Of a DNA stretch of 26,229 nucleotides, positions 1 through 6,587 are shown piece by piece. Under the pieces are notes generated by a model. The model worked only from the letters and a program-made list of their open reading frames with translations, searched no databases and was not told the origin of the DNA. Each line of letters opens with the position of its first letter. Positions within the stretch are counted from its first letter, which is position 1. The DNA is from a virus: the IMG/VR virus record IMGVR_UViG_3300045135_000037, positions 1 to 26,229 of that record. One strand, given 5' to 3'. The position numbers and the translations under genes were made by a program.

Positions 1-543
1 TATCCAGCTAAATGCTAGACCTTGGTAACGCAGAACGTCATCTTCCTTGTCTAGGTAGGACATCCACAACCTCGCACCAGAGGGCGCAGTCCACTGCATC
101 TTTCTTTCTGACCATTTAATTCCAGGCCATATCTTAGGATACATCTCTTGAGACTTAAAGATAAGTTCTCTCAGTTCCTCTGTTGTATGACGAAGAAGCA
201 AGCCCGAAAAAGCAGGATGACCCATATAACGTAAAGGATCAGCCAGCATAGCATAAGACTTGCCACCACCAGCACTGCCACCATATAGCACCTCTCGTTC
301 ACCTGCTGCTAGAAAATCTGTCTGGGGGCCAGCATTAGGTTTAAAAATTACATTGTGCTGCTGCTCAATCGGTATTTCATTTACGATTGGATCAGGCTTC
401 GGCTGCGCTGGTTTCTTCTTGGCTGTAGTTCGCTTTTGCGCCGAGGCGTTTCTGGTCGAGTTCTTCCGCTTTGGCGATTGCCTTTTTCGCATAGTCTGCC
501 CATCTGCGTAGGCTTCCAGCTTTGTTTTTTCTTCTTCGCTCAT
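1..543 (-). CDS. terL: Terminase large subunit, N-terminal part (truncated by window edge)
   Basis: This is the ATPase end of the packaging motor that pumps DNA into the procapsid. The visible 181 residues include a clear Walker A motif, GGSAGGGKS, at about residues 88-96. It is followed by LLLRHTTEELREL and YQGLAFSWI stretches typical of the TerL ATPase core. The nuclease domain lies off the left edge. I chose the ATG at 543 (MSEEEKTK), which has a GAAGAAG stretch upstream. An alternative ATG lies at 492. The first 50 or so residues are Lys/Arg-rich and low in complexity. With the start at 543 the gene overlaps the preceding HTH gene by 152 bases, which is unusually long, so the start is uncertain while the family is not. 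Confidence 0.93.
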   Translation of the reverse strand, partial: MSEEEKTKLEAYADGQTMRKRQSPKRKNSTRNASAQKRTTAKKKPAQPKPDPIVNEIPIEQQHNVIFKPNAGPQTDFLAAGEREVLYGGSAGGGKSYAMLADPLRYMGHPAFSGLLLRHTTEELRELIFKSQEMYPKIWPGIKWSERKMQWTAPSGARLWMSYLDKEDDVLRYQGLAFSWI

Positions 544-823
544 TGTCTAACCGCTTCTTCAAACCTACGTGAGATATTTCTCTACCTGTATTTCGTGTTA
601 GCCAGTTGGCTACTTCACGATACGAATACTGTTTTAAATACTGATTTGCTTTCTCTAGCATATCTAGTTGGTATTCGTTGGGTAACAGTACGTCTGGATC
701 GTCGGGGTCTACGTCATATCCAAATGGTATGGTACGTGATATACGTGGGATTGGAACCCATTCGTTGTTTTCTTTTATGTCAGTTGGTTGGGGTAACTTC
801 CATTGTTTTAATGGTTTAGTCAT
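392..823 (-). CDS. Helix-turn-helix protein next to terminase, possible small-terminase partner
   Basis: This 143-aa protein has a likely HTH segment near residues 63-95 (YSYREVANWLTRNTGREIS, then VGLKKRLDNERRR) and a charged helical C-terminus rich in Lys, Ala and Glu. It starts inside the end of the upstream gene (8-base overlap), so translation is probably coupled. Its position directly before terL suggests a DNA-recognition role in packaging, but the gene before it is also a small-terminase candidate. It could instead be a regulator. The last 50 codons overlap the terL N-terminus in another frame. Confidence 0.7.
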   Translation of the reverse strand: MTKPLKQWKLPQPTDIKENNEWVPIPRISRTIPFGYDVDPDDPDVLLPNEYQLDMLEKANQYLKQYSYREVANWLTRNTGREISHVGLKKRLDNERRRKNKAGSLRRWADYAKKAIAKAEELDQKRLGAKANYSQEETSAAEA

Positions 824-1187
824 CTTCTTCCATTTGTTTTGGTGGCATTAGCATAACACCACCCTTTGCCTCAACTTGCATCTTCTCAGTCTTAACAAGA
901 CCTGTCCGATCAAGTAACTCTTTAGCTGCTTGCATCTTATCACGAATGCCTAGTTCAGTTGGATCATACAGCGCACCTACCATAGCCATTGCAGCTTTAG
1001 GTGCATTGCGTGACATAAACAACTGGGTAGCATCAATGATCTCTTCCTTGAGGCTAGTCACAACTTGTGTTGTAGATGTTGTATCTGAATAGCCAGCAAG
1101 TTTCTTAGCTGTGAGTACATCACCACCTGCTTCATCAAACAGGACTGCTAGAAATTTCTGTTGTTGTTCTGTTAACTCACGAGCCAT
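816..1187 (-). CDS. Probable terminase small subunit
   Basis: This 123-aa protein begins MARELTEQQQKFLAVLFDEA, followed by a segment (DVLTAKKLAGYSD) that looks like the HTH of phage small terminases. Its middle (NAPKAAMAMVGALYDP, then RDKMQAAKELLDRTGLVKTE) matches the pattern commonly seen in these proteins: helical repeats, then a 'KELLDRAGL' stretch. Such subunits bind the packaging site and present DNA to TerL. It has a clear AAGGAAG ribosome binding site and lies two genes before terL. The assignment is by sequence pattern and context, not a database match. Confidence 0.7.
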   Translation of the reverse strand: MARELTEQQQKFLAVLFDEAGGDVLTAKKLAGYSDTTSTTQVVTSLKEEIIDATQLFMSRNAPKAAMAMVGALYDPTELGIRDKMQAAKELLDRTGLVKTEKMQVEAKGGVMLMPPKQMEEDD

Positions 1188-1199
1188 AACACTTCCTTA

Positions 1200-1670
1200 T
1201 TATACCATCAATTCAAAATGAGGTCCATCAATAAATGGTCTACGGCCCTCTGATCGACGTAGGTCTACGTATTCATTCATTGCATCTTCCATTGTACCTA
1301 CATAGGCAGCAATGTTTCCTACCGACCATGCGGCTCCCCATTTGATTTTGCAACCAACTTCATTTGCCGCTTGAGCCATAGCATCAGCAATGTTATCGTA
1401 AACATTAATTTCCCAAACTACATCTGAGCCATCATAGGCTACAAGGTCTACGGCATGTGAGTAACCGTCACCTTGAATCAAATGCTTTGACTTCATGGTT
1501 TGTGAACGTCCTGACTTATACAAACGTTCTTGTTCTGCTAAAGTTCTGACACCATACGTCACTCCGAAGTCTACAGTAGTGAGTTCAATAGCACGGTTAA
1601 CTGTTGCTACCATATCAGGGTGTACACCCTCTAGTTTCTTCAATGATCTACTTGAAAGTTTAAACGCCAT
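1200..1670 (-). CDS. Endolysin, M15-type D-Ala/L-Ala-D-Glu carboxypeptidase-like
   Basis: This is a zinc peptidase that should cut peptidoglycan cross-links at lysis. The 156 residues carry the M15 pattern: GVRTLAEQERLYKSG near residue 40, a zinc-ligand His at 63 (SKHL), Asp75 in SHAVDLV, and His151 in DGPHFEL. Between the first His and the Asp there are about 11 residues rather than the usual 6, a short insertion around QGDGY. No signal peptide is seen, so it needs a holin to reach the wall. It follows the spanin and holin-like genes in one operon. Confidence 0.88.
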   Translation of the reverse strand: MAFKLSSRSLKKLEGVHPDMVATVNRAIELTTVDFGVTYGVRTLAEQERLYKSGRSQTMKSKHLIQGDGYSHAVDLVAYDGSDVVWEINVYDNIADAMAQAANEVGCKIKWGAAWSVGNIAAYVGTMEDAMNEYVDLRRSEGRRPFIDGPHFELMV

Positions 1671-2025
1671 CTTTGTTCCTCTTAAACGGTAAGGATATTA
1701 GATTATACAAACCTTGTCCTATCTGCGTTGGTGTAGGTAATAACCATCCTAGTATTAATAGTAATATTACCCACACTGGAATGTTAGTATTTTTAATTGT
1801 CAGCTTATCTATAGATTCAGCTTCTACTTCTTTATTCTCAGTTACAATGTCTCTACCAGCTTCTTGTTTAGTTTGCTGGGCTACAACTTGCTGAGTATTC
1901 TCTTTGCCTATTTGTGCATTGGAGTTTACAGTTGGGCCACCACCACCTCCAAAAAATGGTAGACTAGTTAGACCGCAACTAGATAATAATAGGATCAGGC
2001 ATAGGCTACTTAGATGGCGGTACAT
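1660..2025 (-). CDS. Probable unimolecular spanin (lipoprotein with C-terminal membrane segment)
   Basis: The 121-aa protein starts with a lipoprotein signal: a hydrophobic run LCLILLL, then the lipobox L14-S-S-C17. A Gly-rich linker and a polar, Gln/Glu-rich middle follow. Near the C-terminus there is one membrane segment, residues 82-97 (IPVWVILLLILGWLLP). An N-terminal outer-membrane lipid anchor plus a C-terminal inner-membrane anchor is the layout of u-spanins such as T1 gp11, which fuse the two membranes at the last step of lysis. Its position between the holin-like and endolysin genes supports this. A longer in-frame start at 2055 would spoil the signal peptide, so 2025 is preferred. 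Confidence 0.72.
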   Translation of the reverse strand: MYRHLSSLCLILLLSSCGLTSLPFFGGGGGPTVNSNAQIGKENTQQVVAQQTKQEAGRDIVTENKEVEAESIDKLTIKNTNIPVWVILLLILGWLLPTPTQIGQGLYNLISLPFKRNKDGV

Positions 2026-2326
2026 TATTCTTAGCACCCATACTAGTAAAACCAAAGTATGCAGCCGTTACACCTGATACAGCTACAACATACACTGCAG
2101 CAATATCAGTTAAAAGATTAGCAGCCTCAGACAATCCCATGAATGAAGCTATTACAATTAATAGTGGATACGCTAACATGCCTGACAACGCAAACCATGT
2201 CATCTTTAACTGGGCATCACGCTTGTGATCTTCGTCCTCCATGCGACGACGACGATCTTCTAACATGATCTCACGTTCATCTTGGTCTAGTGTGCCATTA
2301 CCATTTAGATCGTAGTCTTCAACCAT
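2006..2326 (-). CDS. Holin-like membrane protein with N-terminal EF-hand
   Basis: The 106-aa protein starts with a textbook EF-hand loop at residues 6-17 (DLNGNGTLDQDE), with acidic or polar residues at loop positions 1, 3, 5, 7, 9 and 12 and Gly at 6. A strongly charged helix (EDRRRRMEDEDHKRD) and two membrane segments, about residues 43-63 and 72-92, follow. Two-segment small proteins beside an endolysin are usually holins. Here a predicted calcium site would sit at the membrane surface. The holin role is inferred from topology and position. It could instead be a membrane protein with another late function. Confidence 0.65.
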   Translation of the reverse strand: MVEDYDLNGNGTLDQDEREIMLEDRRRRMEDEDHKRDAQLKMTWFALSGMLAYPLLIVIASFMGLSEAANLLTDIAAVYVVAVSGVTAAYFGFTSMGAKNNVPPSK

Positions 2327-2583
2327 TATGTTCTCCGATACCTAGCAGACGTTTTAGCTGCAGCTTTAGGCTGTTTAGAAAACTGTTTACCTGCTGCTGT
2401 ATCTTTTCTTTTCTTTGCAGTACTAGCTGCATATTGAGAAGAAGACATATTTTTAATTGCAGCTTCAGGTAGGTAACGCTCTCCTGTAGCTTTTGGACCT
2501 TGCGTAGATGGTTTACCACTTTTAGTTCTCCACTTCTGCTTAGTCCATTTTTTAAGGCTCTGTTGTGATTTAGCGAGGGCCAT
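2326..2583 (-). CDS. Small basic phage protein of conserved type
   Basis: This 85-aa, very Lys-rich protein has the run RTKSGKPSTQGPKATGERYLP near residues 19-38, then SSSQYAASTAKKRK and a KxSARYRR end. This pattern is familiar from small unknown proteins of marine phages and cyanophages. Charge and size suggest nucleic-acid or virion association, but no function is established here. Its start overlaps the stop of the upstream gene (TAATG). Confidence 0.75.
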   Translation of the reverse strand: MALAKSQQSLKKWTKQKWRTKSGKPSTQGPKATGERYLPEAAIKNMSSSQYAASTAKKRKDTAAGKQFSKQPKAAAKTSARYRRT

Positions 2584-2813
2584 TATTTATAACCCCCGCC
2601 TTTCGCTTTGTATTGCTTTGCTAACATCTGAGCTTTACGAGCAGACCACTGACCTGCTCCACCACCTTTACTACCAGCTTTAATCTTATTAAAAAGATTC
2701 TTACGCATGGTTGGCTTTGTGTAGTTCCCAGCCGAGTTTACTGTAGATGTACTGCCGCCACGAGCCATCTTCTTTTTTGGTGTTGCTGCTCTTTTCCTCG
2801 TTGGCTTCTTCAT
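2583..2813 (-). CDS. Small basic Gly/Lys-rich phage protein
   Basis: This 76-aa protein has about one third Lys/Arg residues. The N-terminus is a KKPTRKRAATPKKK basic tail. The C-terminus, QWSARKAQMLAKQYKAKGGGYK, is a motif seen at the end of many small unknown phage proteins. It overlaps the end of the DUF1127 gene by 113 bases in another frame. No function can be assigned. A structural or DNA-coating role is only a guess. Confidence 0.72.
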   Translation of the reverse strand: MKKPTRKRAATPKKKMARGGSTSTVNSAGNYTKPTMRKNLFNKIKAGSKGGGAGQWSARKAQMLAKQYKAKGGGYK

Positions 2814-2967
2814 ACACTACTCTCCGTATATCTCCACGTCCAATGCCAATATCATTTAGTTCACGATCTGACATACGATCTAGCTGCATCATAGCAATAC
2901 GACGATCAGCTTCAGCTTGACGTGCTTCAATTAATTTGATGAATACTTTTTTTAACCACTGTTTCAT
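2701..2967 (-). CDS. DUF1127 (YjiS-like) protein
   Basis: The 88-aa protein carries a DUF1127 domain: an amphipathic N-terminal helix (MKQWLKKVFIKLIEARQAEA), then MQLDRMSDRELNDIGIGRGDI and RRVVYE (about residues 27-53). The domain is typical of short Arg-rich proteins of Alphaproteobacteria. The extra C-terminal 35 residues lie in the overlap with the next gene and may be less constrained. The ATG at 2967 has a strong AAGGAG site. An in-frame extension to 3030 has no start support and would cross the leader hairpin. A phage copy suggests acquisition from a host. Its role is unknown. Confidence 0.8.
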   Translation of the reverse strand: MKQWLKKVFIKLIEARQAEADRRIAMMQLDRMSDRELNDIGIGRGDIRRVVYEEANEEKSSNTKKEDGSWRQYIYSKLGWELHKANHA

Positions 2968-2976
2968 AACTATCTC

Positions 2977-3014
2977 CTTGTAAGTGTTTAAATGCTGCAC
3001 TGCAGCTTTACAAG
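2977..3014 (-). promoter_or_regulatory. Leader hairpin that may mask the DUF1127 ribosome binding site
   Basis: On the minus strand, CTTGTAA (3008-3014) pairs with TTACAAG (2977-2983). Inside lies a second perfect inverted repeat, GCTGCAGTGCAGC (2994-3006). The 3' arm TTACAAG overlaps the first bases of the AAGGAG ribosome binding site of the DUF1127 gene, so folding could hide it. Pairing is read directly from the sequence. The regulatory role is inference. Confidence 0.45.
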
Positions 3015-3033
3015 AATAGTTATACCACAAATA

Positions 3034-3062
3034 GTTATATCATACTATTGATATTATTGCAA
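3034..3062 (-). promoter_or_regulatory. Candidate sigma70-type promoter for the DUF1127-lysis-packaging genes
   Basis: On the minus strand TTGCAA (3057-3062) is followed after exactly 17 bases by TATAAC (3034-3039). This lies in the only non-coding gap of about 100 bases in the left arm, just upstream of the leader hairpin. AATAGTTATA occurs twice on the plus strand (3015-3024 and 3030-3039), so a second -10-like TATAAC lies 15 bases further downstream. Confidence 0.35.
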
Positions 3063-3067
3063 CCCCG

Positions 3068-3433
3068 TTATGATCTATTGGGGTTATAAAACTCTTTTCC
3101 TGATAGTGCTACACCTAAAGTACCACCACCATCATATACTACAATCTTATCACCTGCATGCATATAGAACACATTGCTTCCTTGTAGTACATCGTAAACG
3201 TTATTACCAGCTATAGACTTAGCATTTACAATAGTATGATAGGTAGTATCTTCTGCATGATACCATTGTATATACACATTATCTGTAGATGCTGCACCAT
3301 TTGTTACATGAAGAAAATCTATTTCTGCATCATGGTTTGCAGGACATGTATATAGTACATTAGCACTAGCACCACCTGAAGTTGCGGTAATGCTTAGTGC
3401 TTTTGTTACTGTGCTATAGTTACGTGCTACCAT
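3068..3433 (-). CDS. Probable virion-associated beta-rich protein
   Basis: This 121-aa protein has no signal or membrane segment and is rich in Thr, Ser, Val, Tyr and Asn. It has alternating beta-type stretches (KALSITATSGGASANVLYTCP, then EIDFLHVTNG and NVYIQWYHAED). Ending in GDKIVVYDGGG-type turns, it resembles small phage tail or capsid-decoration beta-sandwich proteins. This is an impression from composition and location among late genes, not a family match. Ribosome binding is weak, so coupling to the upstream gene (adjacent stop) is likely. Confidence 0.7.
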   Translation of the reverse strand: MVARNYSTVTKALSITATSGGASANVLYTCPANHDAEIDFLHVTNGAASTDNVYIQWYHAEDTTYHTIVNAKSIAGNNVYDVLQGSNVFYMHAGDKIVVYDGGGTLGVALSGKEFYNPNRS

Positions 3434-3715
3434 TTACTTTTTCTTTTTACGAGTAATCTTTTTAACAATCTTAGTTGTCCATGCTTCATTCTCAGGTGTA
3501 GTAGGATCATCCTTTACATAATGACCTTTTTCATTACGAGCACGTACCTTTTTAACTGGTGCTAAAATAGCTTGTAGTTCAGCAATCTCAGTTTGGTAGT
3601 TACCGTCTGCATCTTTTGTAACAACTACGTTTTTATTTATATCTTCTACATGTTGCCCATGATTTACCACAAAGTAACCAAGAGCACTAATTTGTGATAT
3701 TTGTTCTGGTGTCAT
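3434..3715 (-). CDS. Small late protein with Lys-rich tail, unknown
   Basis: The 93-aa protein begins MTPEQISQISALGYFVVNHG and contains NVVVTKDADGNYQTEIAELQAIL. It ends in a strongly basic TKIVKKITRKKKK tail. The AAAGG ribosome binding site lies within the preceding small gene. I do not recognise the family. The order (small basic protein, then beta-rich protein) suggests a minor virion component, weakly. Confidence 0.6.
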   Translation of the reverse strand: MTPEQISQISALGYFVVNHGQHVEDINKNVVVTKDADGNYQTEIAELQAILAPVKKVRARNEKGHYVKDDPTTPENEAWTTKIVKKITRKKKK

Positions 3716-3718
3716 CTT

Positions 3719-3874
3719 TTACCCTTTATAGGATGCGCCACACTTGGCGTACCCACCTTTATTCATTTTAACTTTAGGCTTAACCATACCACCACGTTTC
3801 ATGTAACCCATTTTGTTACGGACCTTTGTTGGTAGCTTGGCTAGACCTTTATTATCTGCTGGTACTTTTTTCAC
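3719..3874 (-). CDS. 51-aa Lys/Gly/Met-rich protein
   Basis: It starts at GTG (3874), with GGAG seven bases upstream. The GTG overlaps the previous stop as GTGA. The protein has 51 residues, with GYMKRGGMVKPKVKMNKGG in the middle and KCGASYKG near the end. The 'NKGGYAKCGAS' pattern recurs in small unknown proteins of marine phages. It also resembles the 47-aa neighbour in its repeated Arg-Gly-Gly-Met units. Confidence 0.65.
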   Translation of the reverse strand: MKKVPADNKGLAKLPTKVRNKMGYMKRGGMVKPKVKMNKGGYAKCGASYKG

Positions 3875-4059
3875 GCTGACGCTCCTTCAACTTTGTGGCA
3901 GTGGGGAGTAGCATATGCACCCCCCTGTCGTATCGTATTAGCTAACTGTTCAGCTTCTTTCAGACACGCTTCTTCACTATAGAAGGGTTCAGGTTTAGCT
4001 ATGATCTTACAGGACAATGCCATAGGATCAAAACAGACTAGCATAATACCGACCCACAT
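3871..4059 (-). CDS. Small two-cysteine protein with hydrophobic N-terminus, unknown
   Basis: This 62-aa protein starts with a short hydrophobic stretch (MWVGIMLVCFDPMALSC). A region with FYSEEACLKEAEQLA (C32) follows and a second Cys lies 22 residues later (C54). The same plan, a hydrophobic start then an aromatic-acidic-Cys motif and a Cys about 20 residues on, is seen in the proteins at 7610-7762 and 16978-17148. A secreted, disulfide-bonded peptide is possible. It is linked to the neighbouring genes by short overlaps. Confidence 0.6.
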   Translation of the reverse strand: MWVGIMLVCFDPMALSCKIIAKPEPFYSEEACLKEAEQLANTIRQGGAYATPHCHKVEGASA

Positions 4060-4060
4060 T

Positions 4061-4204
4061 TTATTTCTTCTTAGTCATGCCGCCACGCATCATCTTTTTC
4101 TTAGGCATACCACCGCCACGTAGCATAGGCTTTTTCTTTGTACCCATTCCACCGCCACGCATAGGTGTTTTTTTCTTAGTCATTGCACGAGGTTTCATCG
4201 CCAT
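4061..4204 (-). CDS. 47-aa protein made of Lys-Lys-Lys / Arg-Gly-Gly-Met repeats
   Basis: The ATG at 4204 has GGAG upstream. The product is almost only Met, Lys, Gly, Arg and Pro, in three imperfect units of the form TKKKxPM-RGGGM (TKKKTPMRGGGM, TKKKPMLRGGGM, PKKKMMRGGM) and a final TKKK. Its composition suggests a disordered nucleic-acid or membrane-surface binder. The reading frame is intact and fits between its neighbours with a short overlap, which supports it as a true gene. Confidence 0.6.
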   Translation of the reverse strand: MAMKPRAMTKKKTPMRGGGMGTKKKPMLRGGGMPKKKMMRGGMTKKK

Positions 4205-4721
4205 TTTGTAATCTCCGTTTTCTTCTATCTAAGACAAGAGCATTATACTCTTCTTCGGGATACACATCATAGTACCCTAGTTTCTCTAAACGTAGACTTG
4301 CATCATCTACTTTAGAAAGAGACTGAATAAACATCATGGCATATTCATCCTCTACTGAAGACTCCCATTCGTGTTCGTATAGAAAGTCTAAGTCTGCATC
4401 TTCTGCACCATAGTCAGGGTGAAACCCCATAATGTGCAAATCTTTTTCAGTGTATTTATCGTTTAAAAAATCTATGTACGCATTAAATAACTGTATGTCT
4501 GGAAATCTGTAGGATGCAACAACTACTAGATCATAGGTATTGTCAAACTTCAGAGCTTCATCATTTGCATCAGCTATCAATGCCTGTGTTTCAACTACGT
4601 GTACTTTGTTCTGCTTCCACGCTTCTTTTGCATAAGGACAAGCTGGTAAACCATTTAGGGCTGGATTAGCTACCTCTAGTACATTCAGTGACCAATCCCG
4701 TAGATCAGCAGCTATACTCAC
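4176..4721 (-). CDS. Conserved phage protein with GLPACPYAKEAW motif, unknown function
   Basis: The 181-aa protein opens with ADLRDWSLNVLEVANPALNGLPACPYAKEAWKQNKV. A core with alternating beta strands and helices (YDLVVVASYRFPD, then HIMGFHPDYGAED) follows. The PACPYAK motif recalls the CPFA signature of DUF1415-like proteins, but I cannot confirm that relation. It has no membrane segment. It starts at GTG, which overlaps the stop of the preceding gene (GTGA), so it is probably translationally coupled. Confidence 0.7.
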   Translation of the reverse strand: MSIAADLRDWSLNVLEVANPALNGLPACPYAKEAWKQNKVHVVETQALIADANDEALKFDNTYDLVVVASYRFPDIQLFNAYIDFLNDKYTEKDLHIMGFHPDYGAEDADLDFLYEHEWESSVEDEYAMMFIQSLSKVDDASLRLEKLGYYDVYPEEEYNALVLDRRKRRLQNGDETSCND

Positions 4722-5437
4722 TTATAGAACAAACCACGTGAACGGTAGTCTGTGTGTCCACTACGAACTGCACCACCTTGTTTAAATGCACGACCTGATT
4801 TATCTGCGCCTGTATCTTTTAATCGACGTTCCATTTTACGTAGTGCCGCATCCTGCTTGTCTTTCTTGGACATATTCTTCAATTTTTCAAGGTTGCGTTT
4901 AGCTGCTGTACTCAAGGCTTCACGGGCTTCCATGTTACGGACAACTGTAGCAATCTGATTATCAGTTGGGTTGCCAATGATCTCACCATCTTTCGTGATA
5001 CCATTCGTTGTGTTACCAACCATCATGTCACTATCTTTAAGTTTCTGTTTAGCTTTAGCTCTGATAACGCCCTCTTCACCCGCTAGGCTCACACCTTTAT
5101 CTTTAGATGCAGCATCACGTTTTGTTTTACTAGCAGCCTTAGTACGAGCAATATCCTGTTCCTCAGACATTGCATTCAGTTTATCTAGTAGCTTTTTATC
5201 TTTCGCTGAAAGAGTACCTTTCTCTTCCATAGTCTCCAGTGCAGCTACAAGTTTAGAACGTGCACGTGATCCTAGTGACGCTGCCTCTTTCATCGTTGTG
5301 CCAGTTGCTTGTGTCACCTTACCAGCTTTACCTGATTCCACGTCTAGAGTACCACGAGAGGGTGACTGCCCTTCATCTAACTCAGAGGTGTACTTCTTCT
5401 TAAACAGTTTCTGTGTAGGTTTAGATAGGTTTACCAT
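4718..5437 (-). CDS. Charged, helical late protein of unknown function
   Basis: This 239-aa protein is highly charged and rich in Ala, Lys and Glu, with predicted long helices (for example SKLVAALETMEEKGTLSAKDKKLLDKLNAM and a matching stretch near residues 170-200). It ends in the run GGAVRSGHTDYRSRGLFYK, a C-terminal pattern seen in other small marine-phage proteins. No enzyme motif or membrane segment is visible. An internal head or scaffold-like role is possible but unproven. Confidence 0.72.
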   Translation of the reverse strand: MVNLSKPTQKLFKKKYTSELDEGQSPSRGTLDVESGKAGKVTQATGTTMKEAASLGSRARSKLVAALETMEEKGTLSAKDKKLLDKLNAMSEEQDIARTKAASKTKRDAASKDKGVSLAGEEGVIRAKAKQKLKDSDMMVGNTTNGITKDGEIIGNPTDNQIATVVRNMEAREALSTAAKRNLEKLKNMSKKDKQDAALRKMERRLKDTGADKSGRAFKQGGAVRSGHTDYRSRGLFYK

Positions 5438-5724
5438 TTTACTTTATGACTCCAATAACGAGCACTTAACTTGCTAGGCTTTGCGTCCTGTGCATTGTGA
5501 CGTGCATAGTAGCTACGCTTACGTGCCTTATCTTTAGCTGACTTAGGATTCTTACCTGCACCTTTAACGCCCTGCTGACCAAAACGAATAAACTTGTACG
5601 TGTCACCTTCCTTCGCCATCACACAGTGAGACTTAGTTGGGTGATTAGGAGTACGCTTAGGCTTATTAACGCCCTTCAGCCCCTCCTCTTTCATTTTAGT
5701 TTTGACTCTTTCAGGTATCGCCAC
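5431..5724 (-). CDS. Conserved small basic phage protein (RFGQQGV motif)
   Basis: The likely start is GTG at 5724 (97 aa), preceded by AAGGA. Upstream in-frame codons overlap the previous gene. The protein contains PKRTPNHPTKSHCV, then TYKFIRFGQQGVKGAGKNP, a KARKRSYYARHNAQ stretch and a C-terminal LSARYWSHKVKW. This set of motifs marks a widespread small phage protein family of unknown function, with strongly basic composition. Confidence 0.78.
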   Translation of the reverse strand: MAIPERVKTKMKEEGLKGVNKPKRTPNHPTKSHCVMAKEGDTYKFIRFGQQGVKGAGKNPKSAKDKARKRSYYARHNAQDAKPSKLSARYWSHKVKW

Positions 5725-5926
5725 TGTCAGTCCATCCTTCCATACGCATAGCCCACTCCACGTGTTCCAACGTAAACTTCCTCCCATAATGGTTCTGTAC
5801 GGCTTCTCGCACGTAGAATACATCACTATGGGGGATATGTAAATCTTTTACTGTTCCATTGACTACATGTTTGTAGAACTCTTCTAGAACATTATCTGTG
5901 TATAGTTTTACTGATTTTTTTGTCAT
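5711..5926 (-). CDS. First gene of the leftward arm, small unknown protein
   Basis: This protein is 71 aa from the ATG at 5926 (MTKKSVKLYTDNVLEEFYKH). A TTG two codons earlier is a weaker alternative. The sequence has helical segments, with VREAVQNHYGRKFTLEHVEWAMRMEGW near the end. No family is recognised. No strong ribosome binding site is visible. It overlaps the next gene by 14 bases. It is closest to the divergent control region, so it should be the first leftward gene if a promoter lies there. Confidence 0.6.
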   Translation of the reverse strand: MTKKSVKLYTDNVLEEFYKHVVNGTVKDLHIPHSDVFYVREAVQNHYGRKFTLEHVEWAMRMEGWTDSGDT

Positions 5927-6495
5927 TGTCAATACTTAATTGAAATATACACAAACTCCTCGCCTATCGGCTTCACTTAACTGTATCACTGTACGTATAT
6001 ACTTAAATGTTATTATAGTTAGTGTATATATAAGAGTAGTATGTAAGGACATTATAAATGTTACATTGTACGTGTATCACTTTAAGTGTCATCCTAGTTA
6101 TCTACATACGTAGTTTTACACATTTTGTGTACCCTTGTCAAGTGGGTATCTGCGTATTGTAACAAACTGTAACACAATATTACATCACAATATGTTACAA
6201 TTAGTAACACTAACAACTGTAAACCACTATATATGTAATGTGGTTAACACTTCATTTTTCCTGATCTGTGTATTTACGTGTATACATATACGCACCACCC
6301 CCGTGTGGCCCATGCACACCCGCTCATACACAGCCGCATGACGTACACATGAGGTATATGTGCCGCTGGTGAACACGCATAATGCATACACATCCACCAT
6401 GCATAAGGAAAAGTGTTTACTTTCAGTAACATATCAGAGTGTGACAACTGTTATGGAATCAGTTGCCTAGCAAAGATGTGAATGAAATCATAGAT

Positions 6496-6582
6496 TTGTG
6501 ATCACAAGGTGTGTTGCAATGCCGATGCATATTTTGTAACCATACCCCACTACAGTGTAGTGTCCATTATTTGTGATCACAA
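6496..6582. repeat. Pair of identical 12-bp palindromes TTGTGATCACAA
   Basis: TTGTGATCACAA occurs exactly at 6496-6507 and again at 6571-6582, 75 bases apart centre to centre. Both are preceded by AT. Two perfect copies of a perfect palindrome in a non-coding control region are the classic form of operators for a dimeric repressor or activator. Confidence 0.7.
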
Positions 6583-6587
6583 AAACT

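Noticed and set aside
745-763. T-arm-like GGGTTCCAATCCC (minus strand) suggesting a tRNA or att core
   Set aside because: It lies inside the HTH coding frame (residues NEWVPIPRI), and no acceptor, D or anticodon arms surround it.
355-819. 154-aa plus-strand open frame over the terL/HTH region
   Set aside because: It is antisense to two good genes, and has low-quality, Cys/Phe/Leu-rich composition with no start signal.
4971-5477. 168-aa plus-strand frame antisense to the 239-aa gene
   Set aside because: Ser/Leu/Val-rich composition is the usual shadow of a Lys/Glu/Ala-rich gene; no ribosome site.
6135-6341. 68-aa frame in the control region
   Set aside because: No ribosome site, odd composition, and it covers the TGTAAC repeat stretch; more likely non-coding.
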